NCBI GenBank assembly: GCA_964586865.1
Contig: CAZPJM010000212.1
Span: forward strand, 1 to 8,720
DNA length: 8,720 bases
Direction: 5' to 3'
Source: REDI01 sp964586865
GTDB taxonomy: Bacteria > Myxococcota_A > UBA796 > GCA-2862545
Shown here: positions 1-7,383 of the stretch, piece after piece
How the letters are laid out: every line of letters begins with the position of its first letter
How positions within the stretch are numbered: position 1 is the stretch's first letter
Program-made: the position numbers and the translations under genes
Notes under the pieces: generated by a model
What the model was told of the DNA's origin: nothing
Databases searched by the model: none
Seen by the model: the letters and a program-made list of their open reading frames with translations, nothing else

Positions 1-393
1 GGGATCGCCCACCACCTGGACGCCTGTCCCCGCTGCGCCGGTCGGGCCGCGGCCCTCGACCCGCTGGCCGAGGCCTGGATGGACATGCCCGAGCCGCGCA
101 TCTCCGAGGCGGTGGTGGACGAGGTCCTGGCGGCCGCCCTGGCCCCACGCCCGGCGCCGTGGGTCCCGGCCGCGGTGGGCGCGGGCCTGCTCCTCGCCGG
201 CCTCGTGCTGGCCCTGGTGGGGATCGGCCCCGCCGATCTCATGGTCGCGGCCGCCGAGTGGCTGGCCCCCCTGCCCCGCCTGGGGGTCCTGGCCACCCAG
301 GTGAGCCTGTCGCTGGGGGGGCTCGTGCTCGCCGTCGCCGTCTTCCTCACCGGCAGTGGTGTGGCGGTGACCCTGGCCCGGAGGGCGTCGTGA
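1..393 (+). CDS. Putative zinc-finger (zf-HC2) transmembrane anti-sigma factor, 5' truncated
   Basis: The reading frame is open from base 1 to the TGA at 391-393, giving 130 visible residues; the start lies outside the window. Residues 5-12 read HLDACPRC, the H-x3-C-x2-C zinc-binding pattern of ZAS/zf-HC2 anti-sigma factors. There follow a short charged linker with a helix (about 33-48) and two hydrophobic segments (about 55-75 and 101-123), with a basic end (ARRAS). Family knowledge: such proteins sit in the inner membrane and hold an ECF sigma factor through the cytoplasmic zinc-finger helix until a signal releases it. The ATG at 79 is an internal Met, since the zinc motif lies upstream of it in the same frame. 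The gene overlaps the next one by four bases (GTGA), so the two are probably translationally coupled. The sigma partner is inferred and not seen. The motif is short, so another zf-HC2 membrane protein is possible. Confidence 0.72.
   Translation, partial: GIAHHLDACPRCAGRAAALDPLAEAWMDMPEPRISEAVVDEVLAAALAPRPAPWVPAAVGAGLLLAGLVLALVGIGPADLMVAAAEWLAPLPRLGVLATQVSLSLGGLVLAVAVFLTGSGVAVTLARRAS
380..384 (+). promoter_or_regulatory. Ribosome binding site for the bactofilin-like gene
   Basis: GGAGG lies five bases before the GTG at 390, inside the end of the anti-sigma gene. It supports GTG 390 over the far-upstream ATG at 159, as does the signal peptide that begins at GTG 390. Confidence 0.6.
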
Positions 394-1514
394 ACCGGCT
401 CCTCGCACCCGTCCTCGCCCTCGGCCTGCTGCTGGCCGGTCCGGCGATGGCCACCGACACCGACGGGCCCGCCGCGAGCCCGGAGTTGGCCGGCGCGACG
501 ACCCGGGCGCCCGCGGCGATGGCGTCGGACCACGAGCCGGATGCGGACGCCCAGGAGACCGGGGCGGAGGATGCACCCGCCGACGAGGCCGTCTCGACCG
601 CACCCGCCGACGAGGTCGAGCTCCGGGCGCTGGTCGAGGCACTCCGCGACGAGGTCCGCGCCCTGCGCGACGAGGTCCGGGCCCGCCCGGATCCGGCCGT
701 CGCGCCGGCCCCTCCCCTCGACGGGGCGCCCTCGGGCCCCATGACCGCCTACGGCGACCGGCTGGTGGTGCCGCCGGGCACCGTGGCCCAGGCCGCCACC
801 GCCTTCGGCGCCGATGTGGAGGTCCAGGGAACCGTCACGGGGGATGTGCGGGCCTTCGGGGGCGACGTGGTCCTGTCGCCCGGCGGCCGGGTCCTGGGCG
901 ACGCCCGGGCCTTCGGCGGCGACATCCGGGTTGCGGCGGGCAGCGTCCTCCACGGCGTGCCCGAGCCCCTCGGCGGTCGCGTGGTGGTGGAGCCGGGCGG
1001 GGCTGTCGACGCCCCCCTCCCCGCTCCCCGGGCCGATCTGGATCAGGCGCCGTCCTGGCTCGCCGAGGCCGCCCGCGACTTCTATCAGTGGCTGGTCTTC
1101 CTGCTGACCTTCGCCGGGGCCGGGATCCTGGTCGTCGCCCTGTTCCCGGATCGGGTGCACCGGGTGGCCGGCCGCCTCGAGACCCATCCGGTGCGCGCCG
1201 CCGTGGCCGGGGTGGGCTTCAGCCTCCTCATCGGGCTGCTCTCGGTGCTCTTCTTCTGGACGCTCGTGGGCCCCCTCCTGGGCGCCGCGGTCCTCGGGGT
1301 GGCCTGGATGCTCGGCTTTGTCGGGCTGTGTCAGCTCGTCGGGGACCGCCTGCCCTTCGGGCTCCAGCCCCACGGGCGGTGGGTGGCCTTCCTGGTGGGC
1401 TCGGTGGTGGTCAGCGTCGTCGGCGCCCTGCCCTGGGTGGGGGTGCTGGCGGTGCTGGTGGCCAGCATCCTGGGCATGGGCGCCGCCTTCCAGACCCGCT
1501 TCGGCAGCCGCTGA
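390..1514 (+). CDS. Exported membrane protein with bactofilin-like beta repeats
   Basis: A 374-residue protein starting at GTG 390. Residues 1-21 form a signal peptide (MNRLL, a Leu/Ala core, then AMA before TDTD). Residues 22-73 are a low-complexity Ala/Asp/Glu linker. Residues 74-99 form a short coiled coil with an exact heptad duplication (ALRDEVR twice), which is a 21-bp repeat in the DNA. Residues about 122-208 are beta repeats: AFGADV, AFGGDV and AFGGDI start at 138, 155 and 174, with Gly and Val/Ile spacing as in bactofilin/DUF583 polymer-forming domains. The C-terminal part has four or five membrane helices (about 232-252, 268-290, 291-313, 331-346, 347-366). If the signal peptide is cleaved, the beta domain would face the periplasm; that is inference. 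Coupling to the anti-sigma gene suggests a role in envelope-stress sensing or response. The exact function is unknown, and no catalytic residues are visible. Confidence 0.75.
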   Translation: MNRLLAPVLALGLLLAGPAMATDTDGPAASPELAGATTRAPAAMASDHEPDADAQETGAEDAPADEAVSTAPADEVELRALVEALRDEVRALRDEVRARPDPAVAPAPPLDGAPSGPMTAYGDRLVVPPGTVAQAATAFGADVEVQGTVTGDVRAFGGDVVLSPGGRVLGDARAFGGDIRVAAGSVLHGVPEPLGGRVVVEPGGAVDAPLPAPRADLDQAPSWLAEAARDFYQWLVFLLTFAGAGILVVALFPDRVHRVAGRLETHPVRAAVAGVGFSLLIGLLSVLFFWTLVGPLLGAAVLGVAWMLGFVGLCQLVGDRLPFGLQPHGRWVAFLVGSVVVSVVGALPWVGVLAVLVASILGMGAAFQTRFGSR

Positions 1515-1550
1515 CGACCGGGGACCGACCCACCGGTCCGATCCCCGTCG
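1515..1550. terminator. Hairpin between convergent genes, candidate bidirectional terminator
   Basis: The hairpin starts at the base after the TGA of the + strand gene and ends 15 bases before the stop of the minus strand gene. Arms: CGAC (1515-1518) pairs with GTCG (1547-1550); GGGGA (1520-1524) pairs with TCCCC (1542-1546); GACC (1527-1530) pairs with GGTC (1535-1538). The loop is CACC, with a bulged C at 1519 and a small internal loop (CC against CGA). That makes 13 base pairs, mostly G-C. Neither side has a T-tract, so it is not a textbook intrinsic terminator, though GC-rich bacteria often lack one. Confidence 0.55.
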
Positions 1551-1565
1551 GGCGGCGGCGCCGGC

Positions 1566-4500
1566 TCAGCCCGGGAGCCTGGCCTTGACCTGCTCCCGAA
1601 GGGCCTCCACGTCGTCGAGAATGCCTTCCGGAAGGTCCGCCTCGGGCAGGGCCTCCCGGGCGCGCGCCAGGGCTTCGCGGGCCTGATCGGCCTGACCGGC
1701 GGCCTGGTGGGCTGCGGCCACCGCCAGGTGGAGGTCGCCCAGGATGGCGTCGGGGGCCTGCTTCATGGCCAGCCCCCGGCCCGCCAGGGAGCGGACCTCG
1801 TCCCAGTCGGGCTTGCGCCAGGCCAGCTCCACCAGCCGCAGGATCACGTCGGGCTGTCGGGCGTCGAAGGCCAGGCTGCGCTCGTAGTGCTGCAGCGCCT
1901 TGTCGGCCCGGCCCATCTGCTCGTCGAGGATGCGGCCCTTCGTCAGGTAGGCGGCGGTGACGTCACGGGGATCGGGGGCGTGGTAGATGATGTTGTTGAA
2001 GACATTGAGGAGCGCGCTCCACTCCTTCCGGTCCTCGAGGACCTTCGCCATGCCCTGCAGCGCACCCACGTGGTTGTCCACCAGGTCGAGGGCCTTGCTG
2101 AAGCGCTTGCCGGCCTTGTCCAGCCGCCCGAGGGCGCGCTCCACCAGGCCGAGCTGGGTGTAGAGGGCGGCGATCTGCTGCTTGTCCCCCTGCCCGCCGG
2201 TGAGCTGGAGCAGCTTGCGGAGCGCCTCGTTGGCGGGCTCCCAGTGCTCGCCGGCGATGTAGAGGGGCGCCACCAGGCTCAGGGTGGGCTGGTGGGTGGG
2301 GTTGTACTGCAGGGCCTTCTCGGCGTGCGGGATGGCGTCGGCGCCGCGCCCCTTGTCGACCAGCATGCGGGCCAGCCGGAAGAAGAAGGTGGACAGCTCC
2401 ATCCGCTCGTCGAAGTCGTCCACGTCGCGGCCCTCCTCGACGTGGGGCGCGAGGCGCTCGAAGACGGGCAGGGCCTGCTCCGTCTTGCCGTGCTGGAAGT
2501 AGTGGTCGGCCAGGAAGGTCAGGGCCCGGCGCTCGTCCGGATCGGCCTCGAGCGCCTGCTCGAAGAGGCGGGCGGCATAGCTGCGATCGTTGCGCACCTC
2601 GGCCTCGAGGACCGCGGCATCCGAGAGGAGGCGGGCCCGATCGGCGGAGGCCTCGACCAGATCGGCCTGCAGGGCCAGGAGGCGCACGGTGTTCGTGCTG
2701 TCGCCCCGCCCCCGGTAGAACGCCTCGAGGCGCTCGGCCGCCGCGAGCTGGGCCGGCCCCTCGGACAGGGCCCGCTCCCAGATCTGGAAGGCATCGTCGC
2801 GCTCGAGGGTGTCCGCGGCCAGATCGCCCATGCGGGCCAGGAGCGCCGTCCTCTCGGCGCCGTCCAGGATGGCGGCCCACGCCAGGCCCGTCTCGAGGGT
2901 GACGGCGGGGTCGTCGCCACCCTCCGCGAGGCGGTGCAGGGCCTCGAGGGCCTCGGGGTGCTCGGGCGCCTCGTCCAGGACCGCCCGCCAGGCATCGGCG
3001 GTGAGGGCGCTGTCGTCCAGCTTCTCGGCGGTGGTCCGGGCGATGGCCACCCGGGCCTCCACCCGCTCCTGGCCCTCCACCAGACCGGCCTCCCGCCGCA
3101 GGATCCCCAGGTAGGCCTCCCAGTCCTCCTCGGCGGCGGCCAGGGCCTTGAGGCCGTCCAGCGCGGGGCGGTGGTCGGGGGCATGATCCAGGGCGTCCAG
3201 GTAGGCCTGGCGGGCCTCGGCGGTGGAGCCGGCCTCCTCGTGGACCGTGGCGGCGCGGACCCGCAGCGCGGCGGCCTCGGAAGGATCGTCGGTCCCGTCG
3301 GCGAGGGCCTCGAGGTAGCCGATGGCCTGGCGGGTCTCCCCCCGGGCCAGGGCGATGCGGGCCAGGGCGGAGAGGACCTCGCGGTCGTCGGGATCCTCCT
3401 CGTGGAGGCCCTGGTAGAGGGTCCACGCCTCGTCCGTGTCGGCCAGCTTCTCGGCCAGGAGCCAGCGGCGCTTGGCCTCGACGGTCGCCCGGGCCTCGCC
3501 CTCGGGGAGGAGCGCGGCGCGCTGGCTGGCGGCGTCGAACACACCGCGCCAGTCCCCGACGGAGGCGCGGGCCACCTCGAGGCGGGCCAGGGCCGCCACC
3601 CGGGAGGGGTCGTCGGGGGCCTCGGCCAGCGCGGCGTCCCACACGGCCACGACGCCGGCCGCATCGCCCACCTGCTCCAGGTCGAGGGCCAGGCCGTGGC
3701 GCGCCTCGGGACGGTGGGCCCCCCACAGGGCCTTCAGCCCCTCGGCATCCTCGGCGGCGAGGAGCTGGCGGCGGGCACCGTCGAAGGCGGTGACCGACCG
3801 GGGGCGCAGCTCGAGGGCGAGCCGGTACAGGCGCAGGGCCTCATCGGGGTGCTCGGCGGCCTCGGCGAGCTGGCCCGACCACAGGGCGTGGGCGGCACGC
3901 ACCGGCTCGGCGCCCGCGTGCTCGGCCAACATGGTGTGGGCACGCAGCAGCGCCTCGGCATCGCCGGCCCGCTGGGCCAGGGCCGCCGCGCCGAGGGCGG
4001 CACCGAGCCGGGTCCCGGGCGTGTCCAGGAGTTCGATGTACTCGGCCAGCGCCTCCTCGGCGCGATCCAAGCGCTGGGCCAGCAGGCGGGCCCGCTCGAG
4101 CCGGTCCTCGGGGGTGCCGGAGCGGGCGAGGGCATCGGCGGCGGGCTCCCACAGCCGCTGGCTCTCGGCCAGGCGGGCCATGCCGCGCAGGGGAAGATCG
4201 TCGCCCTCGGCCTGGATGGCCTCGGTGAGGGGCGCCTCGACGCCGGAGGGATCCCCGAGGGCCTCGAACAGACCGGCCACCCGGACCAGCAGCGCGCGCC
4301 GGCGGGGGCCGGGCTCCAGGCCCTCGAGGGCGCGGCGGTACAGGTTGAGCAGGCCCACCTTGGCGCCCATCTGGAGCAGGCGGAGCTCCTGGCCCGCCAG
4401 GGCCCCCGGGTGGGCGGGCTCCCGCTCCAGGATGGCGCCCAGGTCGCGCCCCGGGTCGCCGCCGGGCAGCCGGGCGGCCAGATCGGCGGCGGCCAGGAGG

Positions 4501-7304
4501 CGCCAGTGGCGGGCGCGGACATCGTCCAGACCCTGGGCCTGCTGGAGGTAGAGCCGGTAGACCTCCTGGCCTTCGCCGGCGCGGGCGGCGATGTGCTTCA
4601 GCATGCCGAGGGCCGGCAGGAAGTCGGGACGGAAGCGCAGGCAGTGGCGGAAGGCCTCGGCGGCACGCTCGGCGTCGTCGAGCCGATCCAGGAAGACCCG
4701 ACCGGCGCGGTAGGCGGCCCGCACCTTGTCGTCGTCGGCCTGGAGCACGTCGGCGGCGGCGCGCAGGATGCGGGCCTGGGCCTCCCAGTCGCCCACCTCT
4801 TCGAGCAGGTCGACCTGCTCGTCCAGGGCGATGGCGTGCCCCGGACGGAGCTCGAGGGCACGGCCGTAGGCGGCGCGGGCCTTGTCCACCTCGCCCGCCC
4901 GGAAGCGCCACACGTTCCCGGCCCGGGCCAGGTGCTGGGCCTGGGCGTCGGCGGCCTCCTCGAGGGTGGAGAGGGTCTCGTAGACCGAGGCGAGCTGGGG
5001 CCAGGCCTCGAGGCGCTGGTAGATGCGACGCAGCGCGTCCAGGGCGGGTCGATCGCCGGCGTCCACGGCGAGGATCCGCTCCAGATAGCCGCGGGCGCGC
5101 TCCGGATCGTCCAGGCCCGCCTCGGCCACCTCGGCCATGCGGAGCAGGACCGAGGCCTGGAGGCGCTCGTCCTCCGAGCCCTCGACCCGGCTCTCCCAGA
5201 ACGTGAGCAGCTCCTCGTGCTTGCCGGCCTGCTGGAGCACCCGCGCGACCGCCTCGGCGGCGGGGCCAGCGGCCGGGTCCAGCTCGACGGCGGTGCGGTA
5301 GGCGAGCACCGCGGCCTCGATGTCGCCGGCGTCCTCGCGGGCCCGGCCGAGCCGGTACAGGTCGTAGGCCCGGTCGGGGTCGACCTCGCCCTCGCCCACC
5401 GAGGCCGGATCGCCCACCTCGGCCTGCACCGCCTCGGCGTAGGGCGCCGGGCGCTCGGTGGCCAGGAACCAGGCCTGCTGCTCGCGACGGGCCAGGGGAT
5501 GGCCGGCGTCGACCGCCTCCTGGAAGGCCGCGTCGGCCCGGTCCTGGTCGCGGGCGTCCACGAAGGCGCGCGCCGCCTCGAGGGCGAAGTGGGCGCGGTC
5601 GACCTGCCCCTCCCGGTGGGCCTCCTCGAGGTAGAGGGCCCCCAGGGTCGCGTCGTCGCCGGACGCCACGTGCAGGGCCAGCAGGGCCAGGAAGCAGGGC
5701 GCATGGCTCGGATCGGCCTCCCGGCCCTTGCGGTAGGCCGTGAGCGCCTCGTCCTCCCGCTCCAGCCGGTGGAGGAGCCGGCCCAGCTCCCACCAGGCCT
5801 CGGCGGCCACCCGGCCGGCGGCGAGCTCGCTGATCCTCCCGAGGACCTCGGCGCGATCCGCCTCCCGGCCCTTCACCGAGAGCTGGTCCCGCAGCAGGGA
5901 GAGGGAGGCATAGTCGCGGGGGTCCTGCGCGATGGCGCTGCGCAGGCGGTCCTCGGCCGCGTCCAGGTCCCGGAGACGGTGGCGGGCGAGCATGGCGGCG
6001 GCCTGGAAGGCCTCGGCGGCGGAGGGCCCCTCCAGGACCTCGGCGTGCTCGGCCAAGGCGCGGGCGGCGGCCGCGGGGTCCCCGAGCCGGGCGGCGGTGT
6101 CGGCGCGCTCGGCCCGGACATCGGCCAGCTCGGACGGCCCGAGGGCATCGAGGTGTGCCAGGGCGGCGTCCACCTCGCCCAGGCGGTCCCGACGCAGGCG
6201 CACGGCCTCGAGCCGGAGGGCGCGGGCCGCGTCCCCCTCGGCGGCATCGGCGGCCTCCTCGATGGCGTCGACCAGCTCGCGCCACGTGGCGGCGTCGTCC
6301 TGGGGCGTCCAGGTCCTCCGGGGGACGACGGGGGCGTCGTCGTCGGAGGGCGCATCCTCGGAGGCGGGCGCATCCTCGGAGGCGGACGCATCCTCGGAGG
6401 CGGGCGCATCCTCGGAGGCGGGCGCCGACACCCCCTCCTCGCCGTCGCTGGCGTCCGCCGCCTCGCCCTCGCTGGCGTCCGCGTCGTCGGCCTCGGTCTC
6501 GGCGGGCCCAGGGACCTCCCCAGGGCGGCCCACCCTCCCGTCGTCGGGCAGGGCGGGGGGCGCCATCGCCGGGGGGACCTCCTCGGTGGGGCCGGTGGGA
6601 TCGGGATCCTCACCCGTCACCCCCGCCGGCGCCGCCGCGGCGGCCAGGTCCTCGGGGCGGTCCTCCTCGACCACGATGTCGTCCGCCGGGCTCCGAGGGG
6701 TGTCGTCGGTGACCGTCACCAGGGCGTCCGGGTCCTCGTCGGCCAACGCATCGGAGGAGGATCCCTCCTGCGGGAGGGGCTCCAGGAAGGCCCCGATGGT
6801 GTCGTCGTCGCGGGTGCTGTCGTCGGCCGCATCCAGCGCCGGCCCCAGGTCGGCGGCCAGGGGCTCGCTCGGCGCCGCGGTGAGGCGCTCCCCCTCCTCG
6901 GCCACGGCGTCGGGACCGGCCTCCGCCTCCGCGGCCGCCCGCTCGGCTTCCTCGGCCTGCCGCGCCGCCGCCTCGGCCTCCTGCCTCGCCCGCTCGGCCT
7001 TCTCGGCCTTCTCGGCCTCCTGCCTCGCCCGCTCGGCCTTCTCGGCCTCCTCGCGGGCCGCGCGCTCCGCATCGGCCTTGGCGATGAGCTCTTCGCTGGG
7101 CATGGGCGGCAGGGTGGGCGCCGAGCGGAACTTGCGACGGGCCGGCGGTGGCGGAGGCGGAGGCTCGGCGGGGGCCTCCTCGCCCGCGCCCGCCTGCTGG
7201 CCGGCGTCCCGCTTCTTCTCGTCGGCCTCGTCTTCCAGCCAGTCGAGGTCGTCGTCTCCGAAGAAGTCGGACAGCAGGTCCTTCTCGGTCTTCTTGCCAC
7301 CCAC
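1566..7304 (-). CDS. Giant cytoplasmic TPR-repeat protein with acidic, disordered N-terminus
   Basis: A 1912-residue protein from GTG 7304 to TGA 1566, with no signal peptide or membrane segment. Residues 9-26 are an acidic/aromatic stretch (LLSDFFGDDDLDWLEDE). Residues 48-54 are poly-Pro, followed by a small basic patch. Residues 69-130 form a TolA-like charged helix (EAEKAERARQ repeats). Residues 131-335 are an acidic, probably disordered linker with four PASEDA-type units. From about 340 to the end there are TPR-like helical hairpins, for example WWELGRLL...EALTAYRKG (near 500), DLYRLGRAREDAGDIEAAVLAYRTAVELDP and GRADKALQHYERSLAFD (near 1800). At about 34 residues each, this is room for roughly 45 repeats. 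Family knowledge: TPR arrays are protein-binding scaffolds. The partner is unknown, and no enzyme domain is visible. An in-frame GTG at 7400 would add 32 residues lacking conserved character. The gene lies downstream of an MCE gene on the same strand, separated by 223 bases, so it may have its own promoter. Confidence 0.88.
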   Translation of the reverse strand: MGGKKTEKDLLSDFFGDDDLDWLEDEADEKKRDAGQQAGAGEEAPAEPPPPPPPARRKFRSAPTLPPMPSEELIAKADAERAAREEAEKAERARQEAEKAEKAERARQEAEAAARQAEEAERAAAEAEAGPDAVAEEGERLTAAPSEPLAADLGPALDAADDSTRDDDTIGAFLEPLPQEGSSSDALADEDPDALVTVTDDTPRSPADDIVVEEDRPEDLAAAAAPAGVTGEDPDPTGPTEEVPPAMAPPALPDDGRVGRPGEVPGPAETEADDADASEGEAADASDGEEGVSAPASEDAPASEDASASEDAPASEDAPSDDDAPVVPRRTWTPQDDAATWRELVDAIEEAADAAEGDAARALRLEAVRLRRDRLGEVDAALAHLDALGPSELADVRAERADTAARLGDPAAAARALAEHAEVLEGPSAAEAFQAAAMLARHRLRDLDAAEDRLRSAIAQDPRDYASLSLLRDQLSVKGREADRAEVLGRISELAAGRVAAEAWWELGRLLHRLEREDEALTAYRKGREADPSHAPCFLALLALHVASGDDATLGALYLEEAHREGQVDRAHFALEAARAFVDARDQDRADAAFQEAVDAGHPLARREQQAWFLATERPAPYAEAVQAEVGDPASVGEGEVDPDRAYDLYRLGRAREDAGDIEAAVLAYRTAVELDPAAGPAAEAVARVLQQAGKHEELLTFWESRVEGSEDERLQASVLLRMAEVAEAGLDDPERARGYLERILAVDAGDRPALDALRRIYQRLEAWPQLASVYETLSTLEEAADAQAQHLARAGNVWRFRAGEVDKARAAYGRALELRPGHAIALDEQVDLLEEVGDWEAQARILRAAADVLQADDDKVRAAYRAGRVFLDRLDDAERAAEAFRHCLRFRPDFLPALGMLKHIAARAGEGQEVYRLYLQQAQGLDDVRARHWRLLAAADLAARLPGGDPGRDLGAILEREPAHPGALAGQELRLLQMGAKVGLLNLYRRALEGLEPGPRRRALLVRVAGLFEALGDPSGVEAPLTEAIQAEGDDLPLRGMARLAESQRLWEPAADALARSGTPEDRLERARLLAQRLDRAEEALAEYIELLDTPGTRLGAALGAAALAQRAGDAEALLRAHTMLAEHAGAEPVRAAHALWSGQLAEAAEHPDEALRLYRLALELRPRSVTAFDGARRQLLAAEDAEGLKALWGAHRPEARHGLALDLEQVGDAAGVVAVWDAALAEAPDDPSRVAALARLEVARASVGDWRGVFDAASQRAALLPEGEARATVEAKRRWLLAEKLADTDEAWTLYQGLHEEDPDDREVLSALARIALARGETRQAIGYLEALADGTDDPSEAAALRVRAATVHEEAGSTAEARQAYLDALDHAPDHRPALDGLKALAAAEEDWEAYLGILRREAGLVEGQERVEARVAIARTTAEKLDDSALTADAWRAVLDEAPEHPEALEALHRLAEGGDDPAVTLETGLAWAAILDGAERTALLARMGDLAADTLERDDAFQIWERALSEGPAQLAAAERLEAFYRGRGDSTNTVRLLALQADLVEASADRARLLSDAAVLEAEVRNDRSYAARLFEQALEADPDERRALTFLADHYFQHGKTEQALPVFERLAPHVEEGRDVDDFDERMELSTFFFRLARMLVDKGRGADAIPHAEKALQYNPTHQPTLSLVAPLYIAGEHWEPANEALRKLLQLTGGQGDKQQIAALYTQLGLVERALGRLDKAGKRFSKALDLVDNHVGALQGMAKVLEDRKEWSALLNVFNNIIYHAPDPRDVTAAYLTKGRILDEQMGRADKALQHYERSLAFDARQPDVILRLVELAWRKPDWDEVRSLAGRGLAMKQAPDAILGDLHLAVAAAHQAAGQADQAREALARAREALPEADLPEGILDDVEALREQVKARLPG
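6352..6423 (-). repeat. Four tandem 18-bp units coding for PASEDA repeats
   Basis: The + strand unit GCATCCTCGGAGGCGGGC occurs at 6352, 6370, 6388 and 6406. The copies are identical except for one base in the second (G to A at 6386), which changes Pro to Ser. It is an in-frame minisatellite (6 residues per unit, about residues 295-318) in the acidic linker of the TPR protein. Near-identity at DNA level points to recent slippage or expansion. Confidence 0.9.
6972..7049 (-). repeat. Two tandem 39-bp units coding for the charged helix
   Basis: Bases 6972-7010 and 7011-7049 match at all but the last position (T against C). Each unit codes for 13 residues of the EAEKAERARQEAE type (about residues 86-111), giving the TolA-like helix its internal duplication. 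Smaller CTCGGCCT(T/C) sub-repeats run through both copies. The unit is in frame, so changes in copy number would lengthen the helix without a frameshift. Confidence 0.85.
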
Positions 7305-7312
7305 GGGATGCG

Positions 7313-7317
7313 CTCCT
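7313..7317 (-). promoter_or_regulatory. Ribosome binding site that fixes the TPR gene start
   Basis: AGGAG on the minus strand, eight bases before the GTG at 7304. No comparable site precedes the in-frame GTG at 7400. The protein from 7304 begins MGGKKTEKDLLSDFF, which looks like a genuine N-terminus. Confidence 0.7.
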
Positions 7318-7364
7318 GGTGCGGTCCGACCGGGCGGCGGAGCGTGGAACGGTCCGCATCCCGG

Positions 7365-7383
7365 GGTGCTCGTGGATAGCACC
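7365..7383. promoter_or_regulatory. Short perfect dyad, possible operator
   Basis: GGTGCT (7365-7370) and AGCACC (7378-7383) are perfect inverted arms around a 7-base spacer (CGTGGAT). The dyad covers the candidate -10 hexamer of the TPR gene, the place expected for a repressor site. Six-base arms can arise by chance in a gap this long, so this is only a pointer. Confidence 0.2.

Noticed and set aside
159..389. ATG 159 as start of the bactofilin-like gene
   Set aside because: It would overlap most of the anti-sigma gene and bury the signal peptide. The added residues are Gly/Pro/Arg-rich frame-shift-like sequence.
3841..6285. 814-residue open frame on the minus strand within the TPR gene
   Set aside because: It is a shifted frame with Arg/Gly/Pro-rich sequence, typical of a GC-rich shadow, with no recognisable domain.
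6352..6423. CRISPR-like look of the regular repeats
   Set aside because: The units are directly adjacent with no spacers and lie in frame inside a coding region, so this is a minisatellite.
1707..7379. 1890-residue open frame on the + strand opposite the TPR gene
   Set aside because: It mirrors the TPR codons and stays open only because the TPR gene lacks TTA, CTA and TCA codons. Its product is Gly/Leu/Val/Gln-rich low complexity, while the minus frame gives clear TPR motifs and has a ribosome binding site.
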